From NCBI GenBank assembly GCA_937921935.1, contig CAKZWQ010000028.1:1-64000 (forward strand): a stretch of 64,000 nucleotides of DNA, in the 5' to 3' direction. The position numbers and the translations under genes are program-made. This document shows positions 54,353-63,682 of the stretch, one piece after another. Under the pieces are notes generated by a model. The model saw only the letters and a program-made list of their open reading frames with translations. It was not told the DNA's origin and searched no databases. The first letter of the stretch is position 1. Every line of letters starts with the position of its first letter. The DNA is from an uncultured Gammaproteobacteria bacterium. Its GTDB lineage: Bacteria > Pseudomonadota > Gammaproteobacteria > Steroidobacterales > GCA-2729495.

Positions 54353-55000
54353 TCAAGCCAGGGCGGACACCAGAGGATTGAAAAAATGCCGGCCGCTGCG
54401 CGTCCGGTGGATCTGGTCTAACAACATCTGATAGTGCGTGTCGTTATTAATAGGATCAATGGTTGATGCATTGACGATCAGCAAGGGTGCGTCATCGTAG
54501 TCATGGAAAAAACGGGCATAGGCCTCGCCCAGACGCTCCAGATAGCGACGCCCGATCCGTTGTTCATATCGGATGCCACGCCGCGCAACCCGAAACAACA
54601 AGGTATCGACGGGCGCCTGCAGGTAAACCACCAGATCCGGGGCGGGGGCATCTACGGCCATGGTTTCATAGACTTTGTCATACAAGGCCAGTTCATCGCG
54701 ATCCAGCACGATCTCTGCAAACAGCCGGTCTTTCTGGATCAGGAAGTCAGCGACCCGGGTTTCGCTGAACATGTCAGCCTGCCGCAGATCGTCAATTTGT
54801 CGAATGCGCTGAAACAGGAAGAACAACTGGGCCGGCAGCGCGTGCCCCCGAGGGTCCTGGTAGAAGCGCTCCAGAAACGGATTGGCATCCGCCTCCTCAA
54901 GGAGCAACTCACTTTCCAGGCTTTCGGCAAGCCGTTTGGCAAGACTTGTCTTGCCGACGCCGATAGGCCCTTCAATAGCGATATAACGCGAATCTGACAT
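54353..55000 (-). CDS. Deoxynucleoside kinase family protein
   Basis: A 215-residue dNK-type kinase. P-loop GPIGVGKTSL (11-20), the substrate region with EEADANPFLERFYQDP, the DRLFAEIVLDRDE-like DRLF segment and the lid with RRGIRYEQRIGRRYLE are recognised. It likely phosphorylates a purine deoxynucleoside (dA or dG) for salvage; the exact substrate cannot be read from sequence. Many gammaproteobacteria have this gene between folK and panB. It is 22 nt upstream of panB. Confidence 0.92.
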   Translation of the reverse strand: MSDSRYIAIEGPIGVGKTSLAKRLAESLESELLLEEADANPFLERFYQDPRGHALPAQLFFLFQRIRQIDDLRQADMFSETRVADFLIQKDRLFAEIVLDRDELALYDKVYETMAVDAPAPDLVVYLQAPVDTLLFRVARRGIRYEQRIGRRYLERLGEAYARFFHDYDDAPLLIVNASTIDPINNDTHYQMLLDQIHRTRSGRHFFNPLVSALA

Positions 55001-55045
55001 AGTGAATTATTTTTATTAGCGGACGCCTGTGGCGACCGTGCCAAA

Positions 55046-55549
55046 TCAATCGAGCCTTTCCAGACCCTCAGTAGTCACTGCCGCTGCCAAACAATGCACA
55101 GGACCCAGATCCGGAATCTCCAAGTCAGGTGCGACATCAAGCAGCGGCAACAATACAAAATTTCGCTCGTGAATGCCCGGGTGCGGAACTCGCAGCCCCG
55201 GTTCATCAATCCGCTGCATGCCGTAGGTCAGGATATCCAGATCCAGCGGGCGCGGACCCCACTTTTGCTCCTGGTCACGACGCCGACCCGCGCTCACTTC
55301 CAGCGCCTGCAAATGTGCCAGCAACACCTGGGGCGACAGGCGGGTCAGCAGGCCGGCAACGGCATTGATAAAGTCGGGCTGGGCCACCGGCCCCATGGGC
55401 GCGCTGCGATAGAAAGCAGAACAAAGCTGCACACGCGTGTCGGGCAAATCATCGAGCGCCAGCATGGCCGCAGACAACTGCTGCAGGGGATCATTCTGAT
55501 TGCTACCCAAGGCCACCCAGGCAGGTATCCAGAGGGACTGTTCGACCAC
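55046..55549 (-). CDS. folK: HPPK, folate biosynthesis pyrophosphokinase
   Basis: A 167-residue 6-hydroxymethyl-7,8-dihydropterin pyrophosphokinase. Typical elements are ALGSNQNDP, FYRSAPMGPVAQPDFINAV, the catalytic KWGPRPLDLDILTYG and VPHPGIHERNFVLLPL. It transfers pyrophosphate from ATP to the pterin in folate synthesis. The GTG start is 5 nt after pcnB; the pcnB-folK-panB-panC order is common in the group. Confidence 0.98.
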   Translation of the reverse strand: MVEQSLWIPAWVALGSNQNDPLQQLSAAMLALDDLPDTRVQLCSAFYRSAPMGPVAQPDFINAVAGLLTRLSPQVLLAHLQALEVSAGRRRDQEQKWGPRPLDLDILTYGMQRIDEPGLRVPHPGIHERNFVLLPLLDVAPDLEIPDLGPVHCLAAAVTTEGLERLD

Positions 55550-55554
55550 GCGAC

Positions 55555-56880
55555 CTAGGCTGCGGGGGGCGTACTGCGCGGGCGACGCCCGACGCGGCGA
55601 CGCCGACGACGGGGCCGGGTCTCCTCCTCAGCCGGCGGCGGGGCATCCTCACCCTCCTGGGCCGCCGTCCAGAAGTCAGCGACTTCCTGCTCCACCTGGC
55701 CCACCTGCACCAGCAGCAGCATCAGGTCATAGGCGGCGCGAAAACGCTTGTGCTGGAGCAAGGCGCGAACCCGCCTGGGACGCCGGTCCAGAAACCGCGG
55801 CTGCAACTGCAGCACTTCACGCATGGGCAGACTGAAACGGCGCGGCAGCGCAATTCGCGCGAACTGATGGTCACTGGCCTGGGCCGCTGCCAGGGCCAGG
55901 GCCTGGGCCGGACTCATGGATTCATCTTCCAGCAGCGCGGCCATGCGTTGTTGCACCGGCCCCCACAGAAGCACGGCAAACAGGAACATGGGCGTGACGG
56001 AACGCTCCTGGGCTACCCGCTCGTCGGTATTAGTCAGGGCCGCATCGATCAACTCACGATAAGCCACCTGGTCATCACGCACGACCAGGCGGGCCGGCTC
56101 CGGAAACATATGTTCGAAGAGCCCCAGTTCCAGCAGCTTGCGACAGCTCTCACGCGCATAACCGGTCTGGAACATCTTCAGGAACTCGTCGAACAGACGG
56201 GCCGAGGGCACGCCATCAATCAGTTCAGCCAGGCTGGCAATGGGAGCAGCCGAATCCGGGTGAATGCGCAAACCCAGTTTCGCTGACAAGCGCGCTGCCC
56301 GGAGCATGCGCACCGGATCCTCGCGATAGCGCTGCTCCGGATCGCCGATCAGGCGCAGCCAGCCGTCAGAGATATCGGCCACGCCGCCGGCGAAGTCCCA
56401 GATGGAGAAATCGCTGACGTTGTAATACAGCGCGTTGGCCGTGAAATCACGCCGCCGGGCATCTTCTTCAATGGAGCCCCAGGCATTGTCCTTGAGAATG
56501 CGCCCGGACTCATGGATCACGTGTTCGCCGTCCGTCGACTCGCCGTCACCGGCACCGCGGAAAGTCGCCACTTCAATAATCTCGCGACCAAAGCGCACAT
56601 GGGCTAGCCGGAAGCGACGCCCGATCAGGCGGCTATTGGAAAACAGGGCCCGCACTTCCTCGGGTCGGGCATCCGTGGCGATATCGAAATCCTTGGGCCT
56701 GAGCCCCAGCAGCAAATCGCGGACGCCCCCGCCCACCAGAAAAGCCTGATAACCACCGTCCTTCAGGCGATACAGGACCTTAAGTGCGGCATTTGAAATA
56801 TTGGCCCGGGAAACATTGTGCTCGGACCGGGGGATAATTTTCGCAGCGGCAGGGACAGCCGATGTGGATGAATCAGTCAA
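55555..56880 (-). CDS. pcnB: Poly(A) polymerase I
   Basis: A 441-residue nucleotidyltransferase adding 3' poly(A) tails that trigger RNA decay. The signature LVGGGVRDLLLG (48-59) and catalytic KDFDIATDA (Asp64, Asp66) are present, then the neck and RNA-binding region with RLIGDPEQRYREDPVRMLRA, and a basic Arg-rich tail (RPRRRRRRVGRRP). Only a TTG start is available in frame before the conserved core. The gene is divergent from tRNA-Glu. Confidence 0.97.
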   Translation of the reverse strand: MTDSSTSAVPAAAKIIPRSEHNVSRANISNAALKVLYRLKDGGYQAFLVGGGVRDLLLGLRPKDFDIATDARPEEVRALFSNSRLIGRRFRLAHVRFGREIIEVATFRGAGDGESTDGEHVIHESGRILKDNAWGSIEEDARRRDFTANALYYNVSDFSIWDFAGGVADISDGWLRLIGDPEQRYREDPVRMLRAARLSAKLGLRIHPDSAAPIASLAELIDGVPSARLFDEFLKMFQTGYARESCRKLLELGLFEHMFPEPARLVVRDDQVAYRELIDAALTNTDERVAQERSVTPMFLFAVLLWGPVQQRMAALLEDESMSPAQALALAAAQASDHQFARIALPRRFSLPMREVLQLQPRFLDRRPRRVRALLQHKRFRAAYDLMLLLVQVGQVEQEVADFWTAAQEGEDAPPPAEEETRPRRRRRRVGRRPRSTPPAA

Positions 56881-56891
56881 AAACGAATCGC

Positions 56892-56919
56892 TTGTAGGCA
56901 GATAATCGGACTCTATAAT
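56892..56919 (+). promoter_or_regulatory. Sigma-70 promoter of tRNA-Glu
   Basis: TTGTAG (56892-56897) and a perfect TATAAT (56914-56919) with a 16-nt spacer, about 39 nt before the tRNA. The predicted transcript starts near 56926. It lies just outside the 5' end of divergent pcnB. Confidence 0.8.
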
Positions 56920-56958
56920 AACAGCGCTGTCTATCGCGGACAGACATCCGGAAACCCT

Positions 56959-57033
56959 GCTCCCTTCGTCTAGCGGTTAGGACGCGGCCCTCTCAAGGCT
57001 GAAACACGAGTTCGATTCTCGTAGGGAGCGCCA
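56959..57033 (+). tRNA. tRNA-Glu (anticodon CTC)
   Basis: A 75-nt tRNA: acceptor GCTCCCT/AGGGAGC, D-arm TCGTCTAGCGGTTAGGA, an anticodon arm CGGCC-CTCTCAA-GGCTG with CTC at positions 34-36, T-arm GAGTTCGATTCTC and an encoded CCA. It reads GAG. The RDD gene starts 26 nt downstream. Confidence 0.96.
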
Positions 57034-57058
57034 TACGGACGCCTTTGGGCTAATACCC

Positions 57059-57502
57059 ATGCCAGTTCAAAACACTGCAGTTCCTGCCAGCCTGATGCGG
57101 CGCCTTGCTGCCAGCGTCTATGATCTGCTGCTGCTGGCCGGGCTCTGGATGCTGGCCGGGCTGACTGTACTGAGCCTGCGCGGCGGCGTAGCTGTCCCGC
57201 CGGGAACCTACTGGTTTCAGGCTTTGTTGCTGGCCCTGACGGCAGTCTTCTATATCGGCTTCTGGACCCGGGGCGGCCAGACCCTGGGCATGCGCAGCTG
57301 GCGACTGCGAGCCGAAAGGCGTGACGGGCGCCCCCTGAAGCTGGCCACGGCCAGCCTGCGTTTTTTGGCCGCGCTGCTCAGTCTGGCGCCGGCGGGTCTC
57401 GGCCTGCTTTGGATCCTGGTGGACCCAGACAACCTTGCCTGGCACGACCGTCTGACCGACAGCCGCGTCGTGTTGCTAGCCAAGGACGAAGCGCGCCGCT
57501 AG
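57059..57502 (+). CDS. RDD-family membrane protein
   Basis: A 147-residue protein with three hydrophobic segments (about 18-38, 52-73, 105-124). The RDD signature shows in SLMRRLAASVYDLLLLAG (Arg and Asp in the first helix) and in GGQTLGMRSWRLR, with NLAWHDRLTDSRVV at the end. Some RDD proteins act in ion exchange, but most, including this one, have no known function. It lies directly after tRNA-Glu and its stop overlaps the convergent lptF stop (CTAG). Confidence 0.9.
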   Translation: MPVQNTAVPASLMRRLAASVYDLLLLAGLWMLAGLTVLSLRGGVAVPPGTYWFQALLLALTAVFYIGFWTRGGQTLGMRSWRLRAERRDGRPLKLATASLRFLAALLSLAPAGLGLLWILVDPDNLAWHDRLTDSRVVLLAKDEARR

Positions 57503-58581
57503 CGAACCAGCGCCCGGCGGGGCCAGCCATGCTGATAGGCCACCAGCAACAGACCCGAGGCCCCGCACAGCAGGTGCACCCACCACAGGCCCAGGCGGGG
57601 GTCGATATCACCCCGCTCTACCCAGACGCGCGCCACCGACAACAGATTGACATAAATCAGATAGACCATGACGCCGGCGATCATCCCGGTGTAACGCCCT
57701 TGTCGGGGCGCACTTCGACTTAAGGGGACCGCCAGCAGGGTGAGCATCAACAGGGTCAGGGGCGAGGATAAGCGCCACTGCAACTCGGCCCGATCAGGCA
57801 GGCTGTCCGATGTCCATAATTCCGCCAGGGATTTGCCCTCCGGGCCCAGTGAATCAGGCCCCAGATCCGGCACTTCATAGGGAATACCGTGCTCGGCAAA
57901 GCTCATCACATTAAAACGCGGACTCCCGGCGGCGCCCTCGTACCGACGACCGTCCGCAAAGCGCAGGAGCCGCGCGCCGTCTTCTCGGGGCTCACCCTCC
58001 CAGGCTCGCTTCGCAATGATCAACTGCACCACATCCTGATTGCGCCGCTGCACAAAAACATCCCGCAGGCTGCCATCGCGGTTCACCCCCTCCGCGTAGA
58101 GCACGGCACCGGTGTCGCCCAGGGACACAAAGCGACCAGCCTCAAGGATGTCCAGACCGATCTCTGCCTGAGCGGTGGCCGCAATCTCCTGAATAGTGCG
58201 AGAGGCGGAAGGTGACACCACCAGGGACAGCCAGCCCACGCCGGCTGCCAGTAACAGGGCCAGACTGAGCAGCGAGCGGTAGAGCCGTGCCGGGCCAATG
58301 CCGCAGGCCATCAGAGCCGCCATCTCACTATCACGATACAGACGACCCATGGAAAGCAGCACAGACAGAAACAGGCTGATGGGTGTGAGCACTGCCAGCA
58401 GCTTGAGAGAGGTCAGCCCGAGCACATGAAAAACGGCATCCCGCGGTAACTTGGCGGCCGCCGCATCACCGAGCACCTCAGTGAACTGGTAAGTCACCAG
58501 AATCAGCAGCAACACCAGGGTTGTGACAAACCAGGTCTGCGCGGTCTCGCGCAAGACATAGGCTTGGAGTATGCGGGCCAC
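57499..58581 (-). CDS. lptF: LPS export permease LptF
   Basis: A 360-residue YjgP/YjgQ-family permease with three N-terminal helices (about 14-36, 53-75, 98-120), a periplasmic jellyroll domain with ELWTSDSLPDRAELQWRLSSPL before the C-terminal helices (about 275-290, 298-316, 332-350). With LptG and the LptB ATPase it extracts LPS from the inner membrane. The GTG start gives RILQAYVLRETAQTW. It is divergent from pepA as in E. coli, but lptG, normally next, is absent: the following gene on this strand is pcnB. Confidence 0.9.
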   Translation of the reverse strand: MARILQAYVLRETAQTWFVTTLVLLLILVTYQFTEVLGDAAAAKLPRDAVFHVLGLTSLKLLAVLTPISLFLSVLLSMGRLYRDSEMAALMACGIGPARLYRSLLSLALLLAAGVGWLSLVVSPSASRTIQEIAATAQAEIGLDILEAGRFVSLGDTGAVLYAEGVNRDGSLRDVFVQRRNQDVVQLIIAKRAWEGEPREDGARLLRFADGRRYEGAAGSPRFNVMSFAEHGIPYEVPDLGPDSLGPEGKSLAELWTSDSLPDRAELQWRLSSPLTLLMLTLLAVPLSRSAPRQGRYTGMIAGVMVYLIYVNLLSVARVWVERGDIDPRLGLWWVHLLCGASGLLLVAYQHGWPRRALVR

Positions 58582-58777
58582 GGCTCAGCCGACCGAGGCC
58601 GTCGGGGAAATCCGCCGACCTGTGAGACATAAAGTTTCACGTATACTCATTTACGTATTAAGAATGAGTCGGCTTGGCTGGTCAACACAGGCTGGCGACC
58701 ATGATCATCGCTGGCCTTTTGACCCATCAAGGGCAAGCACCAACCAAGTCTCGCCAAGGCAGACAAAGGGGATCTGA

Positions 58778-60262
58778 ATGGAGTTTCATGTCAGTACCGC
58801 AGCAGCGGAGAAACAGCGAACCGCCTGCCTGATGCTGCCGGTGTACTCAAAGGGCGCGGCATTGCCGTCGGCCACCCGGCGCGTCGATCGGGCCATCGGA
58901 GGACTGATCGCTGAAATCATGGACGCGGGCGACATGCAAGGCGATGCGGGCAACACCCTGTTGCTGCCTGTCGCCGAAGGCCTGCCGTGCAAACGCATCC
59001 TGCTTGTGGGTTGTGGCCCCAAGGCAGACTTTAGCCGCAAGAATTATCTGACGGCCGTCCGCGCCGCCTTCGCGGCCTGGCGTAAAACCAAGCTAGCGAC
59101 TGCCGCCAGTTACCTGACGACGGAGAGTCCGCGTGGCACTGACCCCTATCGGCGAACACGCCTGGCAGCGGAGTGCTGGTATGACGGCGCCTACCGATTC
59201 ACCACCATGAAGTCGGGCGATGCCGACGAGGCGACTTCGCAACAAGAACTCACCCTGTGCGTCAGCGACCGACAAGCAGCGCCGGCGCGCAAAGGCCTCA
59301 AACACGGCATCGGCATCGGTGAGGGCATCGATCTGGCCAAGGATCTCGGCAACCTGCCGGGCAATGTCTGCACGCCAAGTCACCTGGCCCAGGTCGCCCG
59401 CCGTATTGCCAAAAGCAATGCCAAAATCACCCTGGAAGTGCTCGGCGAAGCGGAGATGCGCAAGCTGAAAATGGGCGCGATGTTGTCCGTCACCGCCGGC
59501 ACCAGTGAGCCCGCCAAGTTCCTGGTGCTGCGCTATAAGGGCAGCGCGGCCAGCAAGGCGCCGGTTGTGCTGGTGGGCAAAGGCATCACTTTCGATGCCG
59601 GGGGCATATCCCTCAAGCCGCCGCCCCAGATGGACGAGATGAAGTACGACATGTGCGGCGCGGCGACGGTCCTGGGTGTTTTCCAGGCCCTGGCCAGGCT
59701 GACGCCGACCGGCAACGTCGTCGGCATTATTCCCAGCTGTGAAAACCTGCCCAGCGGCACCGCCACGAAACCGGGCGATATCGTCACGTCCATGTCGGGC
59801 AAAACCATCGAAATCCTGAACACAGATGCCGAGGGCCGCTTGATACTCTGCGACGCCCTGACCTATGCCAAGCGCTTCAAACCCAGCGCCATGATCGATA
59901 TCGCGACCCTCACGGGCGCGTGCCTGATTGCGCTGGGCCGGCATCGCACCGGCCTGCTCGGTAACTCGGATCAACTGGCCAATCGCTTGCTCACGGCGGG
60001 TGACCGGGCCAGCGACGAGGCGTGGCGGCTGCCCCTGGGAGACGCCTACGACGCGCAACTGCGCAGCAACTTCGCGGATATGGCCAACATCGGCGGCCGG
60101 GAAGCCGGCACCATCACGGCGGCCTGCTTTCTCGCCCGCTTTGTCGACGAAACACCCTGGGTCCACCTGGACATTGCCGGCACGGCCTGGCGACAAGGGG
60201 CCCGCAAGGGCGCCACCGGGCGGCCCATTCCCCTGCTGATGGAGTATCTGCTCAACCACTGA
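58778..60262 (+). CDS. pepA: Leucyl aminopeptidase PepA
   Basis: A 494-residue M17 metallopeptidase. The catalytic part has VGKGITFDAGGISLKP with the metal-binding Lys and Asp, MKYDMCGAATV, and the NTDAEGRLILCDALTYA signature with Asp and Glu ligands plus the active Arg. It removes N-terminal residues and, in E. coli, also binds DNA in Xer recombination and carAB control. The 196-bp region shared with lptF should hold both promoters; TATACT at 58642 is a possible -10. Confidence 0.97.
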   Translation: MEFHVSTAAAEKQRTACLMLPVYSKGAALPSATRRVDRAIGGLIAEIMDAGDMQGDAGNTLLLPVAEGLPCKRILLVGCGPKADFSRKNYLTAVRAAFAAWRKTKLATAASYLTTESPRGTDPYRRTRLAAECWYDGAYRFTTMKSGDADEATSQQELTLCVSDRQAAPARKGLKHGIGIGEGIDLAKDLGNLPGNVCTPSHLAQVARRIAKSNAKITLEVLGEAEMRKLKMGAMLSVTAGTSEPAKFLVLRYKGSAASKAPVVLVGKGITFDAGGISLKPPPQMDEMKYDMCGAATVLGVFQALARLTPTGNVVGIIPSCENLPSGTATKPGDIVTSMSGKTIEILNTDAEGRLILCDALTYAKRFKPSAMIDIATLTGACLIALGRHRTGLLGNSDQLANRLLTAGDRASDEAWRLPLGDAYDAQLRSNFADMANIGGREAGTITAACFLARFVDETPWVHLDIAGTAWRQGARKGATGRPIPLLMEYLLNH

Positions 60263-60336
60263 GGTTGAGCCGGCCGCCCCGCGGCGGCGCCCGGGTATGA
60301 TGCCGGGCCACCAGCCTTGGGTCCGGGAGCCACCCG

Positions 60337-60780
60337 TTGAGCAGCGAAGCCACCAGAATCGACTTCTATGTCCTCGCTGCCGCGAACAGCGAGGCTCGCC
60401 TGCGCTTCGCCTGTCGCCTGGCTGAGAAAGCCGTGCACCTGAATAACCGCGTGTTCGCCCTTACCGCTGATGAGGCCGCGGCCCGCCACCTGGATGAACT
60501 GCTGTGGACCTTTCGCGCCGAGAGCTTCGTGCCTCACGGGATGGCGTCGGCTACGACGACCGAAGCATTGCCGGTTATGATCGCTTTTGGTGCGGACGCG
60601 CCGCAGGCCCAGGGTGATTTGCTGATCAACCTCACGCCCGCTGTGCCCGCCTGCTACGAGAGCTTTGCACGCGTGGCCGAGATCATCGACAGCAGTGACG
60701 AGTGCCGCCAGCAGGGCCGCACCCGCTTCAGCTTCTACCGTAATAACGGCTTTGAGCCACAGACCCATAAGATCACCTGA
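60337..60780 (+). CDS. holC: DNA polymerase III subunit chi
   Basis: A 147-residue chi subunit, which links the clamp loader to SSB through the psi subunit. Family elements are [31 protein letters not shown], the [14 protein letters not shown] segment and [22 protein letters not shown]. The TTG start has GGGAG nine bases upstream. It lies between pepA and valS, the common pepA-holC-valS order. Confidence 0.95.
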   Translation: MSSEATRIDFYVLAAANSEARLRFACRLAEKAVHLNNRVFALTADEAAARHLDELLWTFRAESFVPHGMASATTTEALPVMIAFGADAPQAQGDLLINLTPAVPACYESFARVAEIIDSSDECRQQGRTRFSFYRNNGFEPQTHKIT

Positions 60781-60811
60781 TCGACCAACCAAGAAAGAGC
60801 ACCGCTCGTCC

Positions 60812-63571
60812 ATGGACAAGACATACGACCCCGCCGCCCTTGAGCAGCGGATTTATCAGCGCTGGGAAACAGCCGGCTATTTTCAGCCCGGCGGTCAGGA
60901 AGATGCCTACTGCATCATGATCCCGCCCCCCAATGTGACGGGCACATTGCACATGGGTCATGCCTTTCAGCACACCATCATGGATGCCCTGACCCGCTAT
61001 CACCGGATGGATGGCAAAGACACGCTCTGGCAGCCCGGCACCGACCATGCCGGTATCGCCACCCAGATGGTGGTAGAGCGCCAATTGGAAGCCGATGGCA
61101 TTTCCCGGCATGACCTGGGGCGCGACGCGTTCCTGGAACGCGTCTGGGACTGGAAAGCCCACTCCGGCAATATCATCTCGCGCCAGATGCGGCGCATGGG
61201 CTCTTCAGTGGACTGGGAGCGTGAGCGCTTCACCATGGATGAAGGCCTTTCAGCCGCTGTCGCTGAAGTTTTTGTGCGCCTGTATGACGAGGCGCTCATC
61301 TATCGGGGCAAGCGCCTGGTTAACTGGGACCCGGTCCTGCATACCGCCGTGTCCGATCTGGAGGTGATATCCGAAGAAGAACAGGGACACCTCTGGCATT
61401 TCCGCTATCCCCTGACAGACGGCTCTGGACATGTGGTGGTGGCAACCACCCGGCCGGAAACCATGCTGGGCGACACCGCTGTCGCCGTGCACCCTGAAGA
61501 CGAACGCTACCAGTCACTCATTGGCAAGACGGTCCGCCTGCCGCTGGCCGAGCGGGAAATTCCCGTGATCGCCGACGACTACGTTGATCCGGAATTCGGC
61601 ACCGGCTGCGTCAAGATAACGCCGGCCCATGACTTCAACGATTATGAAGTCGGGCTGCGCCATGATCTTGAACAGATCAACATTTTTACCATCGATGCCG
61701 CGCTCAATGACAAGGTGCCCGCGAGCTACCAGGGCATGGATCGTTTTGCCGCGCGCAAACAAGTGGTGGCGGATCTGGAAGCAGCCGGCTTGCTGGACAG
61801 CATTCAGGATCACCGGCTGATGGTGCCGCGCGGTGATCGCAGCGGTGCCGTGGTCGAACCCTTCCTCACAGACCAATGGTTCGTGAAGACAGCCCCCCTG
61901 GCAAAACCTGCCATCGAAGCGGTGGAAAGCGGCGCGATTCGTTTCGTGCCGGAAAACTGGTCCAAGACCTATTACGAGTGGATGCGCAATATTCAGGACT
62001 GGTGCATCAGCCGCCAGTTGTGGTGGGGCCATCGGATTCCGGCCTGGTACGACGAGGCCGGCAACATCTGGGTAGGCCGTAATGAAGCCGAAGCACGCGC
62101 TCGCGCGGGCCTGCCCGACGATGCACCCTTGCGCCAGGATGAGGACGTCCTGGATACCTGGTTCTCGTCTGCCTTGTGGCCTTTTTCTACTCTTGGCTGG
62201 CCGGAAAACACCCCGGCGCTGCAGAAGTTCTACCCCACCAGCGTGCTGGTTACCGGCTTCGACATCATATTTTTCTGGGTCGCCCGGATGATCATGATGG
62301 GTCTGAAGTTTACCGACGAGGTGCCCTTTCGCGATGTCTACATCACCGGCCTGATTCGCGATCACGACGGCCAGAAAATGTCCAAGTCCAAAGGCAATAT
62401 TCTTGACCCCCTGGATCTTATCGACGGCTGCGAACTGGAGGCGCTGGTTAGCAAGCGCACCACTGGTCTCATGCAGCCGCAGATGAAACCGAAAATCGAG
62501 GCCGCTACCCGTAAGCAGTTCCCCCAGGGCATCCCAGAGTTCGGCACTGACGCACTACGTTTCACCTTCGCCGCCCTGGCCAGTACCGGCCGCGATATCC
62601 GCTTTGACCTGGGACGGATCGAGGGCTACCGCAATTTCTGTAACAAACTATGGAACGCAGCGCGTTACGTGATGATGAATGTGGAAGCACCACCGGCAAC
62701 AGACAGTAAGCCGGCTTTCAGCCTGCCGGATCGCTGGATCAGGTCACGACTGGGCCAGACCATTGCTGATTTTCGCGAACACCTGGAAAGCTATCGCCTG
62801 GATCTGGCGGCGCGGGATCTCTACGAGTTCACCTGGAACGAGTACTGCGACTGGTACCTGGAATTATCCAAGCCCGTCCTGCAGGGCGACGGCGGCGAGA
62901 GAGAAAAGTCAGCAACACGCATGACCCTGGTCGCTGTGCTGGAGAACCTGCTGCGCTGCCTGCATCCCATCATGCCTTTTGTCACAGAAGAAATCTGGCA
63001 GAAGGCGGGGCCCCTGGCCGGCGCCCGGGGCGACACCATCATGCTGCAGGCTTTTCCGCGCGCGGATGATTTCGCCGCAGATGCATCGGCGGAAGCCGAA
63101 ATCCGCTGGATCCAGGGCTTCATTCTGGGTATCCGGCAAATACGCGGGGAAATGGATATTGCGCCGGGCAAGCCCCTCACCGTGCTTGTCCAGGGAGCCA
63201 GCCAGCAGGACACGGATCGGCTGGTTGAACACGGCCGCTACCTGCAGGACTTGGCACGGCTGGCCAGTATCGAAATCCTGGCCCCGGGTGCCGAAGCACC
63301 CCCGTCGGCCACGGCCCTGCTGGGCGACCTGCGCATCCTGGTGCCCATGGCCGGGTTAATCGATGTGGCCGCAGAACGTGCGCGCCTGGGCAAGAACCGG
63401 GAGCGGGCCCAAGCCGAGCTGGGCCGCAGCCAGGCCAAGCTGGAGAACGAAAAGTTCATCAGCCGGGCACCGGAAGCCGTGGTAGCCAAGGAGCGCGAAC
63501 GGCAGGCAGAACTGCGGCGCGCCCTGGACCAGTTCGACGAACAACTGGCCCGGCTGGACCAGCTGGACTGA
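60812..63571 (+). CDS. valS: Valyl-tRNA synthetase
   Basis: A 919-residue class Ia synthetase. HIGH motif as HMGH (47-50) in [15 protein letters not shown], an editing domain with [23 protein letters not shown] intact as KMSKSKGN near residue 521, a helical anticodon-binding domain, and a C-terminal coiled coil (about 855-919, from [13 protein letters not shown]) that binds the tRNA elbow. The ATG at 60812 matches the family start [12 protein letters not shown]; a longer frame overlaps holC. Confidence 0.98.
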   Translation: MDKTYDPAALEQRIYQRWETAGYFQPGGQEDAYCIMIPPPNVTGTLHMGHAFQHTIMDALTRYHRMDGKDTLWQPGTDHAGIATQMVVERQLEADGISRHDLGRDAFLERVWDWKAHSGNIISRQMRRMGSSVDWERERFTMDEGLSAAVAEVFVRLYDEALIYRGKRLVNWDPVLHTAVSDLEVISEEEQGHLWHFRYPLTDGSGHVVVATTRPETMLGDTAVAVHPEDERYQSLIGKTVRLPLAEREIPVIADDYVDPEFGTGCVKITPAHDFNDYEVGLRHDLEQINIFTIDAALNDKVPASYQGMDRFAARKQVVADLEAAGLLDSIQDHRLMVPRGDRSGAVVEPFLTDQWFVKTAPLAKPAIEAVESGAIRFVPENWSKTYYEWMRNIQDWCISRQLWWGHRIPAWYDEAGNIWVGRNEAEARARAGLPDDAPLRQDEDVLDTWFSSALWPFSTLGWPENTPALQKFYPTSVLVTGFDIIFFWVARMIMMGLKFTDEVPFRDVYITGLIRDHDGQKMSKSKGNILDPLDLIDGCELEALVSKRTTGLMQPQMKPKIEAATRKQFPQGIPEFGTDALRFTFAALASTGRDIRFDLGRIEGYRNFCNKLWNAARYVMMNVEAPPATDSKPAFSLPDRWIRSRLGQTIADFREHLESYRLDLAARDLYEFTWNEYCDWYLELSKPVLQGDGGEREKSATRMTLVAVLENLLRCLHPIMPFVTEEIWQKAGPLAGARGDTIMLQAFPRADDFAADASAEAEIRWIQGFILGIRQIRGEMDIAPGKPLTVLVQGASQQDTDRLVEHGRYLQDLARLASIEILAPGAEAPPSATALLGDLRILVPMAGLIDVAAERARLGKNRERAQAELGRSQAKLENEKFISRAPEAVVAKERERQAELRRALDQFDEQLARLDQLD

Positions 63572-63682
63572 GCGCGCTGCCAATCTGCGCACCAGTTCGC
63601 ACCTGACTAGCCTGCGGCCACTTATTATCAGCAGTTGATGGCGGATCCGCAGGGATCCGGCCGGTGGTAATCTGCGGGCACT

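Noticed and set aside
53512-54381. A 289-codon frame antisense to panB
   Set aside because: Shadow of the conserved panB gene; no plausible ribosome site or domain.
59093-60259. A 388-codon open frame antisense to pepA
   Set aside because: The product has no recognised motif and its length follows from the GC-rich codon usage of pepA on the other strand.
61514-62365. A 283-codon frame antisense to valS
   Set aside because: Lies inside the catalytic core of valS and shows His/Gly/Gln-rich composition typical of a reverse-frame shadow.
63642-63664. Palindromic GGATCC repeats as a terminator after valS
   Set aside because: The GCGGATCCGC palindrome can fold only into short hairpins and there is no T run in either direction.
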